From contig JBBTSG010000013.1 of the NCBI GenBank assembly GCA_038064775.1, forward strand, positions 1-16,792: 16,792 bases of DNA. Reading direction: 5' to 3'. The number at the start of each line of letters is the position of its first letter. Positions within the stretch are counted from its first letter, which is position 1. Source of the stretch: JBBTSG01 sp038064775. Lineage in GTDB: Bacteria; Patescibacteriota; Minisyncoccia; UBA6257; GWB1-50-10. Both the position numbers and the translations under genes were made by a program. This document shows, one piece after another, positions 5,212-11,947 of the stretch. Below the pieces are notes generated by a model. The model searched no databases. It worked only from the letters and a program-made list of their open reading frames with translations, and was not told the DNA's origin.

Positions 5212-6756
5212 ATGAAGAAAAATTTTGAACAGCCGAATTCTTCATATAAGGAAAGAAAGCCGGAGAAAGAGAAAGCCGACTTCGATTTTACGGCAAAAGA
5301 CGTGCTAGATGCTTTGCGGACAAATCGCGGCGGGCCGAAAATTGAATACATCGGGAGTGCCACTTCGGATTTTCAAGCCGAACCATTGATCTTAGATAGC
5401 GAAGGCAAGCCGTTCGTGGTTTCTGATTGGGAATTTGAGCTCGTGAAAAACATAGAAGGAAAAAAATCAAAAATAAGAGGTATTCAAAAAGTGGAAGAGT
5501 TTCCGCATTTCCACGCCGAGAAAGAAAAATATATCAAACGTTCGGCGGAACTTGGCGAAAACATGTTTCGTTTCTCGCTTGATTTCGCCCGGCTCTGTCC
5601 GAAAGAAGGTGAATTTAACGAAGCGTTAATGGCTGATTACGTGAAAGCGCTAGGACTTATAAAAGCGCGCGGTTTGGAACCGATGCTCACGATTTTTCAC
5701 TGGCCAATGCCGGAATATTTGGTGAAGCGCGACCGTTACGGAGAAATTGAAGCCGGTGGTTGGGAAAACCCGGAAGCGGCAAAGCATTTCCGCTTTTATG
5801 TTGAACAAGTTATAAAGTTTATTGCTGATGAAAACAAAGTTCGGGGAGCGCTTTCCGAAGAAGGTTTCGACAAAAATTCAACCGACAAATTTTTAAGCGA
5901 GGGATTAGTGCGTTATTTTTTGACGATAAATGAGCCGAAAAGCATTTTAGGTAATGGTTATATCGCCGGAATTTTTCCGCCCTTTAAAAAAGGAAACGTT
6001 TTCTTATTTCGGGAAGTTTTAGGAAAGTTAGTTGAAGCACACGATATCGCTTTTAATGAAATTAAATCAGGTAAACTTAAACTGCCGCCGGAACGCGATT
6101 CAAAAGTTGGCGCCGTTTACAATTGGGATTATTTTGACGGTGTCTTTGGCGAATTTTTACATAAAACAACCAACGAATATCCTACAAAAAGCATTGAACG
6201 AAACGGCGCTTACAGCGATTTTCTAGGGCTTGATTATTATTGTCGGGCAACCGTGCCGGCGCTTTATCCGCCGATCGGTCCGTATAAACCAAAAGACAGG
6301 GATTATGGCGAACATCCCGGTTTCGGCGATATTTATCCGCGTGGAATTTATGAGCAGTTGAAGCGAATACACAAAGAATATCCCCAAAAAGAAATTTTCA
6401 TTACTGAATTTGGCTTTTCCGATAAAAATGACAAGCGGCGGCCTTATTGGATTTTAGAGACCACTCGTTATATTATTGAGGCTTTAAAGCACGACGTGCC
6501 GGTGAAAGGTATGTTTTTATGGTCTTTGGTTAATAATTTCGAATGGAATTTAGGAATGGACCAAAAATTTGGTATGTTTGACGAGAGCGAACTTAAAAAA
6601 GAATTGAAAGGATCGCCGGTCGGTGATTTGCGGAGTTGGGAAGTTTGGAAGGCGGTAACTAAAGCTATTACTGATCCGAAGCCGGAATCGCTTCAGGAAT
6701 TACAAACGATTTACGAAAGAGCAAAAAGCCAATTTATTATTAATAGTAAAACTTAA
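5212..6756 (+). CDS. Glycoside hydrolase family 1 (beta-glucosidase/beta-galactosidase type)
   Basis: This protein has 514 residues from the ATG at 5212 (520 from the alternative GTG at 5194). Its GH1 TIM-barrel motifs, numbered from 5212, are GSATSDFQAE near the start, ENMFRFSLDFARLCP (about 116-130), TIFHWPMP (about 160-167), TINEP with acid/base Glu241, DFLGLDYY (about 337-344), ITEFG with nucleophile Glu399, and WSLVNNFEWNLG (about 437-448). Both catalytic glutamates are present, so it should be an active retaining beta-glycosidase. The ITEFG and WNLGMDQKFG variants and the SDWEFEL segment depart from the commonest bacterial ITENG and DNFEW forms and recall archaeal-type GH1. There is no signal peptide and the N-terminus is charged, so it is cytoplasmic. 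No sugar transporter or phosphotransferase gene is adjacent, so substrate supply is unclear. Confidence 0.93.
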   Translation: MKKNFEQPNSSYKERKPEKEKADFDFTAKDVLDALRTNRGGPKIEYIGSATSDFQAEPLILDSEGKPFVVSDWEFELVKNIEGKKSKIRGIQKVEEFPHFHAEKEKYIKRSAELGENMFRFSLDFARLCPKEGEFNEALMADYVKALGLIKARGLEPMLTIFHWPMPEYLVKRDRYGEIEAGGWENPEAAKHFRFYVEQVIKFIADENKVRGALSEEGFDKNSTDKFLSEGLVRYFLTINEPKSILGNGYIAGIFPPFKKGNVFLFREVLGKLVEAHDIAFNEIKSGKLKLPPERDSKVGAVYNWDYFDGVFGEFLHKTTNEYPTKSIERNGAYSDFLGLDYYCRATVPALYPPIGPYKPKDRDYGEHPGFGDIYPRGIYEQLKRIHKEYPQKEIFITEFGFSDKNDKRRPYWILETTRYIIEALKHDVPVKGMFLWSLVNNFEWNLGMDQKFGMFDESELKKELKGSPVGDLRSWEVWKAVTKAITDPKPESLQELQTIYERAKSQFIINSKT

Positions 6757-6802
6757 ATAATAAAATAAAAAATTTTTGCTTATTGGATTAGGGTAAAAAG
6801 TA

Positions 6803-6830
6803 TTGACATATTTAATTTTTAAGTTATACT
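6803..6830 (+). promoter_or_regulatory. Near-consensus sigma-70 promoter of the 6894 gene
   Basis: Perfect TTGACA (6803-6808), 16 bp, TATACT (6825-6830). The leader of about 57 nt ends in AAGGGA (6881-6886), 7 nt before the ATG. It is among the best promoters in the window, together with those at 15345 and 16704. Confidence 0.7.
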
Positions 6831-6893
6831 AGCCAGTAGCTTATTTCACAACTCACAATACTCCAAAACACTAATTAAATAAGGGAATTACAC

Positions 6894-8054
6894 ATGAAAA
6901 CACGCACACTTTCCAAGCGGAACTGGCTTGGCGGATTTCTTTGCGGGCTTATCGGCATTTTAACTATCGGTTATCTCCACGGAGCGCTCGCGCCAGTTGG
7001 CGGGTTCATCGGTTTTCTCGTCGGTTTTCGGTATGAGGAAATTATTTCCGGCGCTGGCGCGTACTGGCGAATTTCTATCAAACGAATTGATAACACATGG
7101 CAACGATTTGTAGTTTTCGTTACAACGCCAACTCGGAAACTTAAGAGAGCACATATCAATATTGATTTCTCGCCACTGCTAAAATTCATTCATTTTTTAT
7201 TGTTCGTTTTAACTTGGATATTAATGAGGCCTATTGCTATTTACCACTGGCTTAAACGACATCCAATGAACCGCGCTTATGTTATTCTCGCGTTCGCTGT
7301 TGTGGCATATTTTGTGCTTCAGTTTCTTTGGATTATTCCATTTGCTCAGAATATGAGCGCGCGCCACGAACTATTTTTACAAAGTGTCGCGCCGGCAGAT
7401 TATGAAAGGGTGCATGATAATGGGACTGAGGGTTTGGTAATGATAGTAATTTTAGGCGGCTTATTTCCAATATTTGCTGGAGTGATTTTTTCGCTTACTT
7501 CAATCGATTATAAAATTTCAGAAATGCGGCTCTATTACAAGCGGTTTGAGTGCTATATGAATCATGGAGGGTTTTACTTTTTCTTGCAGTCGCTATGGAG
7601 AATGATTTGTATGGAATTTTTTGGCGCATTACTCGAACTTTCTATGCTTTTGTACTGGATCGCGGGCGGCGCTTTGCTTATCGCTTTTGTGTTTGCTCCA
7701 GTTTCCGCCATTGTCGGTTCTTTCCGAGGTTTTTGGAAAATTATGGCACGGAACGATTACTGGCCCGGGCTTATTATTTCAACGGTTGTTATGCTCGCGG
7801 TGGGATTACTGACGCATCAGTATTTACAAGGAACTGTTCTTTGGATTGTCGCGCTAGCAACAGGAACAATTTGCGGCAGTTCTGCTGTTGCGGCACAACG
7901 GGCGCTTATTTCGTACTACGTAATTCGTCCACGGCTTCAGGCGATGGTTCGTCTTCGCACTTCGCGATATCTCTTACCGACAGGGCGTTCCTTCGTGAAA
8001 TTTTCAGGGCGATTGAACGATGTGATTTTTAGTTTCGCCCCGAAACCAGTGTAA
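6894..8054 (+). CDS. Hypothetical polytopic membrane protein
   Basis: I do not recognise a family for this 386-residue protein. Hydrophobic segments lie at about 11-28, 31-45, 95-112, 127-148, 179-203, 250-275, 291-308 and 313-335, so seven or eight membrane helices. A basic, likely cytoplasmic stretch (61-90) follows the first pair, and the C-terminal 50 residues are Arg-rich (RPRLQAMVRLRTSRYLLPTGR). Motifs worth searching are VGFRYEEIISGAGAY, HDNGTEGLVM and YYKRFECYMNHGG. A near-consensus promoter, a proper Shine-Dalgarno and a terminator frame it as a monocistronic, probably well-expressed gene. The gene looks richer in GCG/CGC codons than its neighbours, which could hint at different ancestry (not measured). 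Confidence 0.8.
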   Translation: MKTRTLSKRNWLGGFLCGLIGILTIGYLHGALAPVGGFIGFLVGFRYEEIISGAGAYWRISIKRIDNTWQRFVVFVTTPTRKLKRAHINIDFSPLLKFIHFLLFVLTWILMRPIAIYHWLKRHPMNRAYVILAFAVVAYFVLQFLWIIPFAQNMSARHELFLQSVAPADYERVHDNGTEGLVMIVILGGLFPIFAGVIFSLTSIDYKISEMRLYYKRFECYMNHGGFYFFLQSLWRMICMEFFGALLELSMLLYWIAGGALLIAFVFAPVSAIVGSFRGFWKIMARNDYWPGLIISTVVMLAVGLLTHQYLQGTVLWIVALATGTICGSSAVAAQRALISYYVIRPRLQAMVRLRTSRYLLPTGRSFVKFSGRLNDVIFSFAPKPV

Positions 8055-8071
8055 CTAGAAGTGATTATATT

Positions 8072-8101
8072 AAGCCGACGGCACAAACCGTCGGTTTTTT
8101 T
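8072..8101 (+). terminator. Intrinsic terminator between convergent genes
   Basis: Stem CCGACGG/CCGTCGG (8075-8081 with 8088-8094), extended by a G-U and two A-T pairs, loop 8082-8087, then a T-run of seven. It ends the 6894 transcript. It lies next to the 3' end of the convergent ZIP gene but lacks a T-run in that direction. Confidence 0.85.
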
Positions 8102-8107
8102 ATATTT

Positions 8108-8827
8108 TTATTTCGCAATTTGGATAACAATATAAAGCAAAGCGATGCCTAGCAAGGTCATAAAAGTGGTGAGTTTTTTTGGATGAGCATGATGGCTTTC
8201 CGGCAGAAGATCACTCGCGCCGATATAAATGAAACAGCCGCAAAAAATTGCAAGCACAATACTGAGAGTATTTTTCGGCAGTGAGTAAAAAAAAGTGCTA
8301 AGAATACCTAAGACGGGGGCCAAGGCGTCTAAGATCAACCACCGGATAGCTGTTTTATTTCCGCCATTATTTTTCAAAACTAAATTAACGGTGTTAATGC
8401 CGTCAGAAAAGTCATGCGTAAGAACAGCGATTGTAACCACAAGTCCTATTGCGGATGATATTTGAAAGGCAAGGCCGATAATTACCCCGTCAAGAAAACT
8501 ATGTAAAGACAAACTGGCCGCTCCAAGAGCGCCACGATGATTAATGTTTTCGCAATTATCTTCAGCGTGTGAGTGTAAAACAATCAAACGGTCTAAAAGT
8601 AGATAAACAACAAAACCTAAACCGATCATTAGCGAAACAAATGAAAAATCTTCACCAATATTTCGTAGATTAGCCGCTTCTGGCAGAAGGTCAAAAAAAG
8701 CTACGCCAATAACAGCTCCTGCGCTAAAACCCGTAATAAGGTGGAGTTTATCTTTGAATTTTAAGGCAAAAAAACCGCCTAAAAATGTAGTTGCAAAAGC
8801 CAAAATACCAATGAAAACTATTAACAT
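8108..8827 (-). CDS. ZIP family metal transporter
   Basis: The protein has 239 residues from the ATG at 8827, with about eight membrane helices. It carries the two ZIP metal-site motifs: HSFLDG (His109, Asp113) in helix 4 and THDFSDG (His138, Asp142) in helix 5. It also has two DLLPE motifs (near 46-50 and 206-210) and a His/Cys/acid-rich loop (HSHAEDNCENINH) between helices 3 and 4. ZIP proteins move zinc, iron or manganese into the cytoplasm. The open frame extends upstream to a TTG at 8869 and an ATG at 8839, but a minus-strand TATAAT at 8843-8838 would place the RNA start next to 8827, so I choose that ATG. It is divergent from a tiny Cys/His-rich peptide gene, which suggests shared metal handling. 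Confidence 0.9.
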   Translation of the reverse strand: MLIVFIGILAFATTFLGGFFALKFKDKLHLITGFSAGAVIGVAFFDLLPEAANLRNIGEDFSFVSLMIGLGFVVYLLLDRLIVLHSHAEDNCENINHRGALGAASLSLHSFLDGVIIGLAFQISSAIGLVVTIAVLTHDFSDGINTVNLVLKNNGGNKTAIRWLILDALAPVLGILSTFFYSLPKNTLSIVLAIFCGCFIYIGASDLLPESHHAHPKKLTTFMTLLGIALLYIVIQIAK

Positions 8828-8837
8828 AAGTGCTATC

Positions 8838-8843
8838 ATTATA
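8838..8843 (-). promoter_or_regulatory. -10 element of the ZIP gene
   Basis: A perfect TATAAT on the minus strand ends 10 nt before the ATG at 8827, giving an almost leaderless transcript. The -35 region is weak (TGTTCT at 17 bp). Confidence 0.4.
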
Positions 8844-8894
8844 AATGAAAAGATAGCAGGAGAACACAAAGGTCGTTTTTTTAATTATAAATTT

Positions 8895-9023
8895 ATGATT
8901 TGTAAAAAATGTAGTACTGAGCACGAACACGATCGTAGTGTCTGCGAATGCCACTGCAGTGATTGTCATCACGAAACTCACGACAGCGGAAAATGCGATA
9001 CGTGTGATTGTGGCGGCAAGTAA
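8895..9023 (+). CDS. Small Cys/His-rich metallothionein-like peptide
   Basis: This is a 42-residue peptide with nine Cys (3, 6, 17, 19, 21, 24, 34, 37, 39) and six His (10, 12, 20, 25, 26, 29). The Cys fall in C-x2-C, C-x-C-x-C-x2-C and C-x2-C-x-C clusters, as expected for a metal-binding peptide of metallothionein or zinc-ribbon type. It begins MICKKCS, shortly after a T-run and an AT-rich stretch; no Shine-Dalgarno is seen. The same frame is open further upstream, but that part overlaps the opposite-strand ZIP gene and is not Cys-rich, so the ATG at 8895 is preferred. The divergent ZIP importer 67 bp away suggests a metal buffer or chaperone. No family was recognised. Confidence 0.65.
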   Translation: MICKKCSTEHEHDRSVCECHCSDCHHETHDSGKCDTCDCGGK

Positions 9024-9048
9024 TCAATTTTTCGCTTAGTCACGCCAT

Positions 9049-9079
9049 AAAAATCGTCAATTAAGAAACGACGGTTTTT
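9049..9079 (+). terminator. Intrinsic terminator after the Cys/His-rich peptide gene
   Basis: A 10-bp stem (9049-9058 with 9070-9079) with one G-U pair, an 11-nt loop and a T-rich tail. Weaker than the others in the window. The rest of 9080-9148 shows nothing else. Confidence 0.55.
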
Positions 9080-9148
9080 ATTTTAAAATTCTGATCTAAG
9101 ATTAATTTTCATAGATAGATAGTAAGGATTTTCTGAACCGCTATTTAG

Positions 9149-9154
9149 TATAAT
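9149..9154 (+). promoter_or_regulatory. -10 element of the DUF1003 gene
   Basis: TATAAT ends 10 nt before the ATG at 9165, with no Shine-Dalgarno between. A second candidate, TATATT, is at 9155-9160. No clear -35. Confidence 0.35.
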
Positions 9155-9164
9155 TATATTAATA

Positions 9165-9620
9165 ATGATAAACCCGCTCCCACTTCATGAATTAAAAAAA
9201 CTCCGTAAACCGATTCGGAATATAAACGTTGAACATAGAGAAAATCTTAGTCGGCTTGAAAGAATAGCTGTTTGGGTGACTGATCATGTCGGCTCAATGG
9301 GATTTTTTCTAATAATTCTAACTTGGACGCTCGCCTGGCTTAGTTGGAATAGTTTTGGCCCAGAAGAAATGCGTTTTGATCCTTTCCCAGCATTCGTTCT
9401 TTGGCTTTTTATATCAAATATGATTCAAATTTCGCTAATGCCATTAATTATGCTCGGCCAAAATCTTCAGAGTCGTCATTCCGAAGCAAGAGCCGAAGCT
9501 GACTTTGACGTGAGCGTTAAAGCGGAAAGAGAGCTTGAAACAATCTTGATGCACTTAGAAAATCAAAACAATATGATTTTAAAAATTATCAGCAGGTTAG
9601 AGATAAAAGATAAGCAATAA
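9165..9620 (+). CDS. DUF1003 family membrane protein
   Basis: This 151-residue protein fits DUF1003 along its length: an N-terminal amphipathic RIAVWVTDHVGSMGFF entry, a first helix ending in W.SWNSFGPEE, a FDPFPAFVLWLFISNMIQISLMPLIMLGQN second helix, and a polar C-terminal helix with RAEADFDVSVKAERELETILMHL. DUF1003 proteins are small two-helix cytoplasmic-membrane proteins, widespread and of unknown role; some are associated with metal or acid stress. The gene lies after the ZIP/Cys-peptide pair but has its own -10 and is separated from them by a terminator. Confidence 0.9.
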   Translation: MINPLPLHELKKLRKPIRNINVEHRENLSRLERIAVWVTDHVGSMGFFLIILTWTLAWLSWNSFGPEEMRFDPFPAFVLWLFISNMIQISLMPLIMLGQNLQSRHSEARAEADFDVSVKAERELETILMHLENQNNMILKIISRLEIKDKQ

Positions 9621-9769
9621 ATAAAATTAGCGTCACCATTCACAGCCGTACCGTTGAAGGCGATCCAGACGAACTTTATTATCTTGAATCGCTAAATTAC
9701 GCCGAAGCAAAAAATTTTTATAAAATTGTTGGCGCTACAAAACTGGCGAAACAATCTTGTTGGTTGTAA
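9614..9769 (+). pseudogene. Open frame without a start codon, possible gene remnant
   Basis: Between the DUF1003 and adaptor genes one frame is open for 51 codons and reads like real protein (SVTIHSRTVEGDPDELYYLESLNYAEAK..., ending KQSCWL), with balanced polar and acidic residues. It has no ATG, GTG or well-placed TTG, and it starts inside the end of the DUF1003 gene. It may be the remains of a truncated gene, or a small gene using an unusual start such as ATT at 9626. No homology was recognised and no Shine-Dalgarno is present. Confidence 0.3.
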
Positions 9770-9782
9770 AATAATAATAAAT

Positions 9783-11225
9783 ATGAAAAATTTCTTCAAA
9801 AAGCCCTGGATAATTATTTCTCTTGTTGTAATTGTGATAATAGTAATTATTTTAATTTTTTCCGGCGGCAAGAAAAAAGGCCCTGAAACTGTAAAAGTCG
9901 TGAGGGAAAAAATATCTGAAGAGGTTTCGGCGACCGGTAATGTAAAGCCGGTTCAAAGCGTTGACTTAGCATTTGAAAAAAGCGGCCGTATCGCCGTGAT
10001 TAACGCTAATGTTGGCGACAATGTTTATATTGGCGAGGCGATTGTAATTTTAGACAAGGCTGACTTAGAAGCTCAAAAATCAAAAGCCGAAGCGGATTTG
10101 GAAGTTCAAAAAGCTGATTTAGAAAAAGCCAAAGTTGATCTCGCGAATTACTTCGGGAGCGTTTCGGACGTTTTAAATGATGCTTACGTAAAGGCGAATG
10201 ACGCGGTAAGGAATCAATTAGACGCGATATTTATTAATGACGAATCACAAAACCCGTCTTTATCATTTTCCACTAATAATATTGCGATTGATAACGACGC
10301 GCGGAGTTTGCGATTTATAATGGCCGCCACCCTTAATCAATGGCTGAAAGAACTTAACGCGATTAAAAGCGCCACTTCTTATGAAGATTTAAACGGACAA
10401 TTGGAAAAAGCCAGTGGGTATCTATCGACAACGCGCTCCCTTCTTTTAAAGGCAATGGATGCGGTGATAAACGCTTCGGATTCCTCGCTCACTTCGTCAT
10501 CTGCTAATACGTATAAAGCTAATATCAACACAGGTCTTACAAATATAAATACCGCTATTGCTAATCTAACCACAAGAAAGCAGTTAATTATTTCGGAGAA
10601 AACAATCATTACTTCGCTTGAGACAAGCATAAAATCATATGAAGCTAGTGTAAATAATATAAAAGCGCAGATTTCAAAGATGACTATTTACGCGCCGATT
10701 CGTGGCGTTATCACCATTCAAAACGCTAAAGTTGGCGAAATTGCGCCGGCCGGTTCGGTTATAGTTTCTATAATATCCGCTAATAATTTTGAAGTGGAAG
10801 CAAACGTAGCTGAAGCCGACATTGCTAAGGTAAAAATTGGTAACACGGCGCAAATTACTCTCGACGCTTATGGTAACGACGTTAATTTCGATGCTAAAGT
10901 TTTCTCAGTAGATCCAGCCGAGACAATAATTGAAGGCGTGGCAACCTACAAAACAAAATTTCAATTTGCGAAGAGCGATAACAGAATAAAATCAGGAATG
11001 ACCGCGAACATTACCATTCATACATCAGAAAAAGAAAATGTGTTAGTTTTACCACAGCGGACAGTTGGAAATGATAATGGCCAGAGATTCGTGCTTATCG
11101 ATCTTGGAAATGGAAAATCGGAAAAACGAGATGTAGAAGTTGGGCTGCGGGGAGCGGACGGCAACATAGAAATTATAAAAGGCTTAAACGAGAATGACGT
11201 TATCCTTGTAAATTATTCTCAATAA
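9783..11225 (+). CDS. MacA/YknX-like membrane fusion (adaptor) protein of an ABC exporter
   Basis: The protein has 480 residues from the ATG at 9783; an in-frame TTG at 9726 is less likely because the extra residues are not family-like. One N-terminal membrane anchor (about 9-27) is followed by half of a lipoyl domain (about 64-92, with VGDNVYIGEAIVILD), a long helical insert (93-300), the second lipoyl half (YAPIRGVITIQNAKVGEIAPAGS, 303-325), a beta-barrel (335-415, with IKSGMTANITI) and a membrane-proximal domain. This is the periplasmic adaptor family that couples ABC or RND pumps. The ATPase and permease genes follow at 2-3 nt spacing. The hairpin insert of about 208 residues is long and contains an extra helical block at about 123-265. 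A TAAAAT at 9767-9772 may be the -10. Confidence 0.9.
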   Translation: MKNFFKKPWIIISLVVIVIIVIILIFSGGKKKGPETVKVVREKISEEVSATGNVKPVQSVDLAFEKSGRIAVINANVGDNVYIGEAIVILDKADLEAQKSKAEADLEVQKADLEKAKVDLANYFGSVSDVLNDAYVKANDAVRNQLDAIFINDESQNPSLSFSTNNIAIDNDARSLRFIMAATLNQWLKELNAIKSATSYEDLNGQLEKASGYLSTTRSLLLKAMDAVINASDSSLTSSSANTYKANINTGLTNINTAIANLTTRKQLIISEKTIITSLETSIKSYEASVNNIKAQISKMTIYAPIRGVITIQNAKVGEIAPAGSVIVSIISANNFEVEANVAEADIAKVKIGNTAQITLDAYGNDVNFDAKVFSVDPAETIIEGVATYKTKFQFAKSDNRIKSGMTANITIHTSEKENVLVLPQRTVGNDNGQRFVLIDLGNGKSEKRDVEVGLRGADGNIEIIKGLNENDVILVNYSQ

Positions 11226-11227
11226 TT

Positions 11228-11944
11228 ATGGCTTTGATTGAAGTCAGTCATCTTGAAAAAACCTACAATGATGACGGCGTTTCTACTCCGGCCGTTCGGG
11301 ATATTTCTTTCAATGTTCAAAAAGGAGAGTTTGTCGCGATAATGGGCCCTTCAGGTTCGGGGAAGTCCACCTTGCTCCATATTTTGGGATTTTTAGACCG
11401 TCAAAGTGGCGGTACTTATCGTTTTGACGGAAAAACTATGGATGATTATTCTCCCGTGGAACTGGCGCGGGTGAGAAACGCGAAGATGGGTTTTGTTTTT
11501 CAAACTTTCAACTTACTTTCTCGGACTAGCGTATTAAACAATGTGAAGTTACCACTTCTATATTCCGGCATTAAGGAATCTTATTGGGATGAAATGGCAA
11601 AAAAAGCAATTGAAGATGTTGGTTTATCTCACCGGTTAGACCATGAATCGGCTAAACTTTCGGGCGGCGAAAAACAGCGGGTAGCAATGGCTCGGGCGCT
11701 TGTGCTAGATCCGCAGATAATTTTTGCCGATGAACCAACCGGCAATCTTGATTCAAAATCAGGCCAAATGGTAATGGAAACTATTCAGCGTTTAAACGAA
11801 GAACACGGCCATACCGTGATTCTTATTACGCACGAAACTTACACCGCCGAACATGCCCAAAGAGTAATCCATATTTTAGATGGGAGAATTGATAAAGACG
11901 AAAAAGTAATTAGTCGCCGTCAAAGCGAAGAATTCATAAAATAA
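11228..11944 (+). CDS. MacB/YknY-type ABC transporter ATP-binding protein
   Basis: This 238-residue ATPase has all nucleotide-binding motifs: Walker A GPSGSGKST (40-48), Q-loop Gln92 in FQTFNLL, signature LSGGEKQ (144-150), Walker B IIFADE (164-169), D-loop (NLDS) and H-loop His202. FADEPTGNLDS and the short IMGPSGSGKSTLLHILGFLD element place it in the LolD/MacB/FtsE group (MacB-type exporters). It begins 2 nt after the adaptor stop and ends 3 nt before the permease start, so the three are one operon. It powers a mechanotransmission-type exporter. There is no Shine-Dalgarno, so translation is probably coupled. Confidence 0.95.
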   Translation: MALIEVSHLEKTYNDDGVSTPAVRDISFNVQKGEFVAIMGPSGSGKSTLLHILGFLDRQSGGTYRFDGKTMDDYSPVELARVRNAKMGFVFQTFNLLSRTSVLNNVKLPLLYSGIKESYWDEMAKKAIEDVGLSHRLDHESAKLSGGEKQRVAMARALVLDPQIIFADEPTGNLDSKSGQMVMETIQRLNEEHGHTVILITHETYTAEHAQRVIHILDGRIDKDEKVISRRQSEEFIK

Positions 11945-11947
11945 AAA

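Noticed and set aside
7550..8032. Plus-strand open frame of 160 codons inside the 386-residue membrane protein gene
   Set aside because: It is an alternative frame of a well-supported gene with promoter, Shine-Dalgarno and terminator; its residues (many Arg, Cys and Phe) look like frame noise.
8754..8894. Upstream extension of the Cys/His-rich peptide to 89 residues
   Set aside because: The extra part overlaps the opposite-strand ZIP gene and lacks the Cys/His pattern; the ATG at 8895 marks the compositional change.
9726..9782. TTG-start extension of the adaptor protein by 19 residues
   Set aside because: The added residues place non-family sequence before the membrane anchor, and a -10-like box lies inside this stretch.
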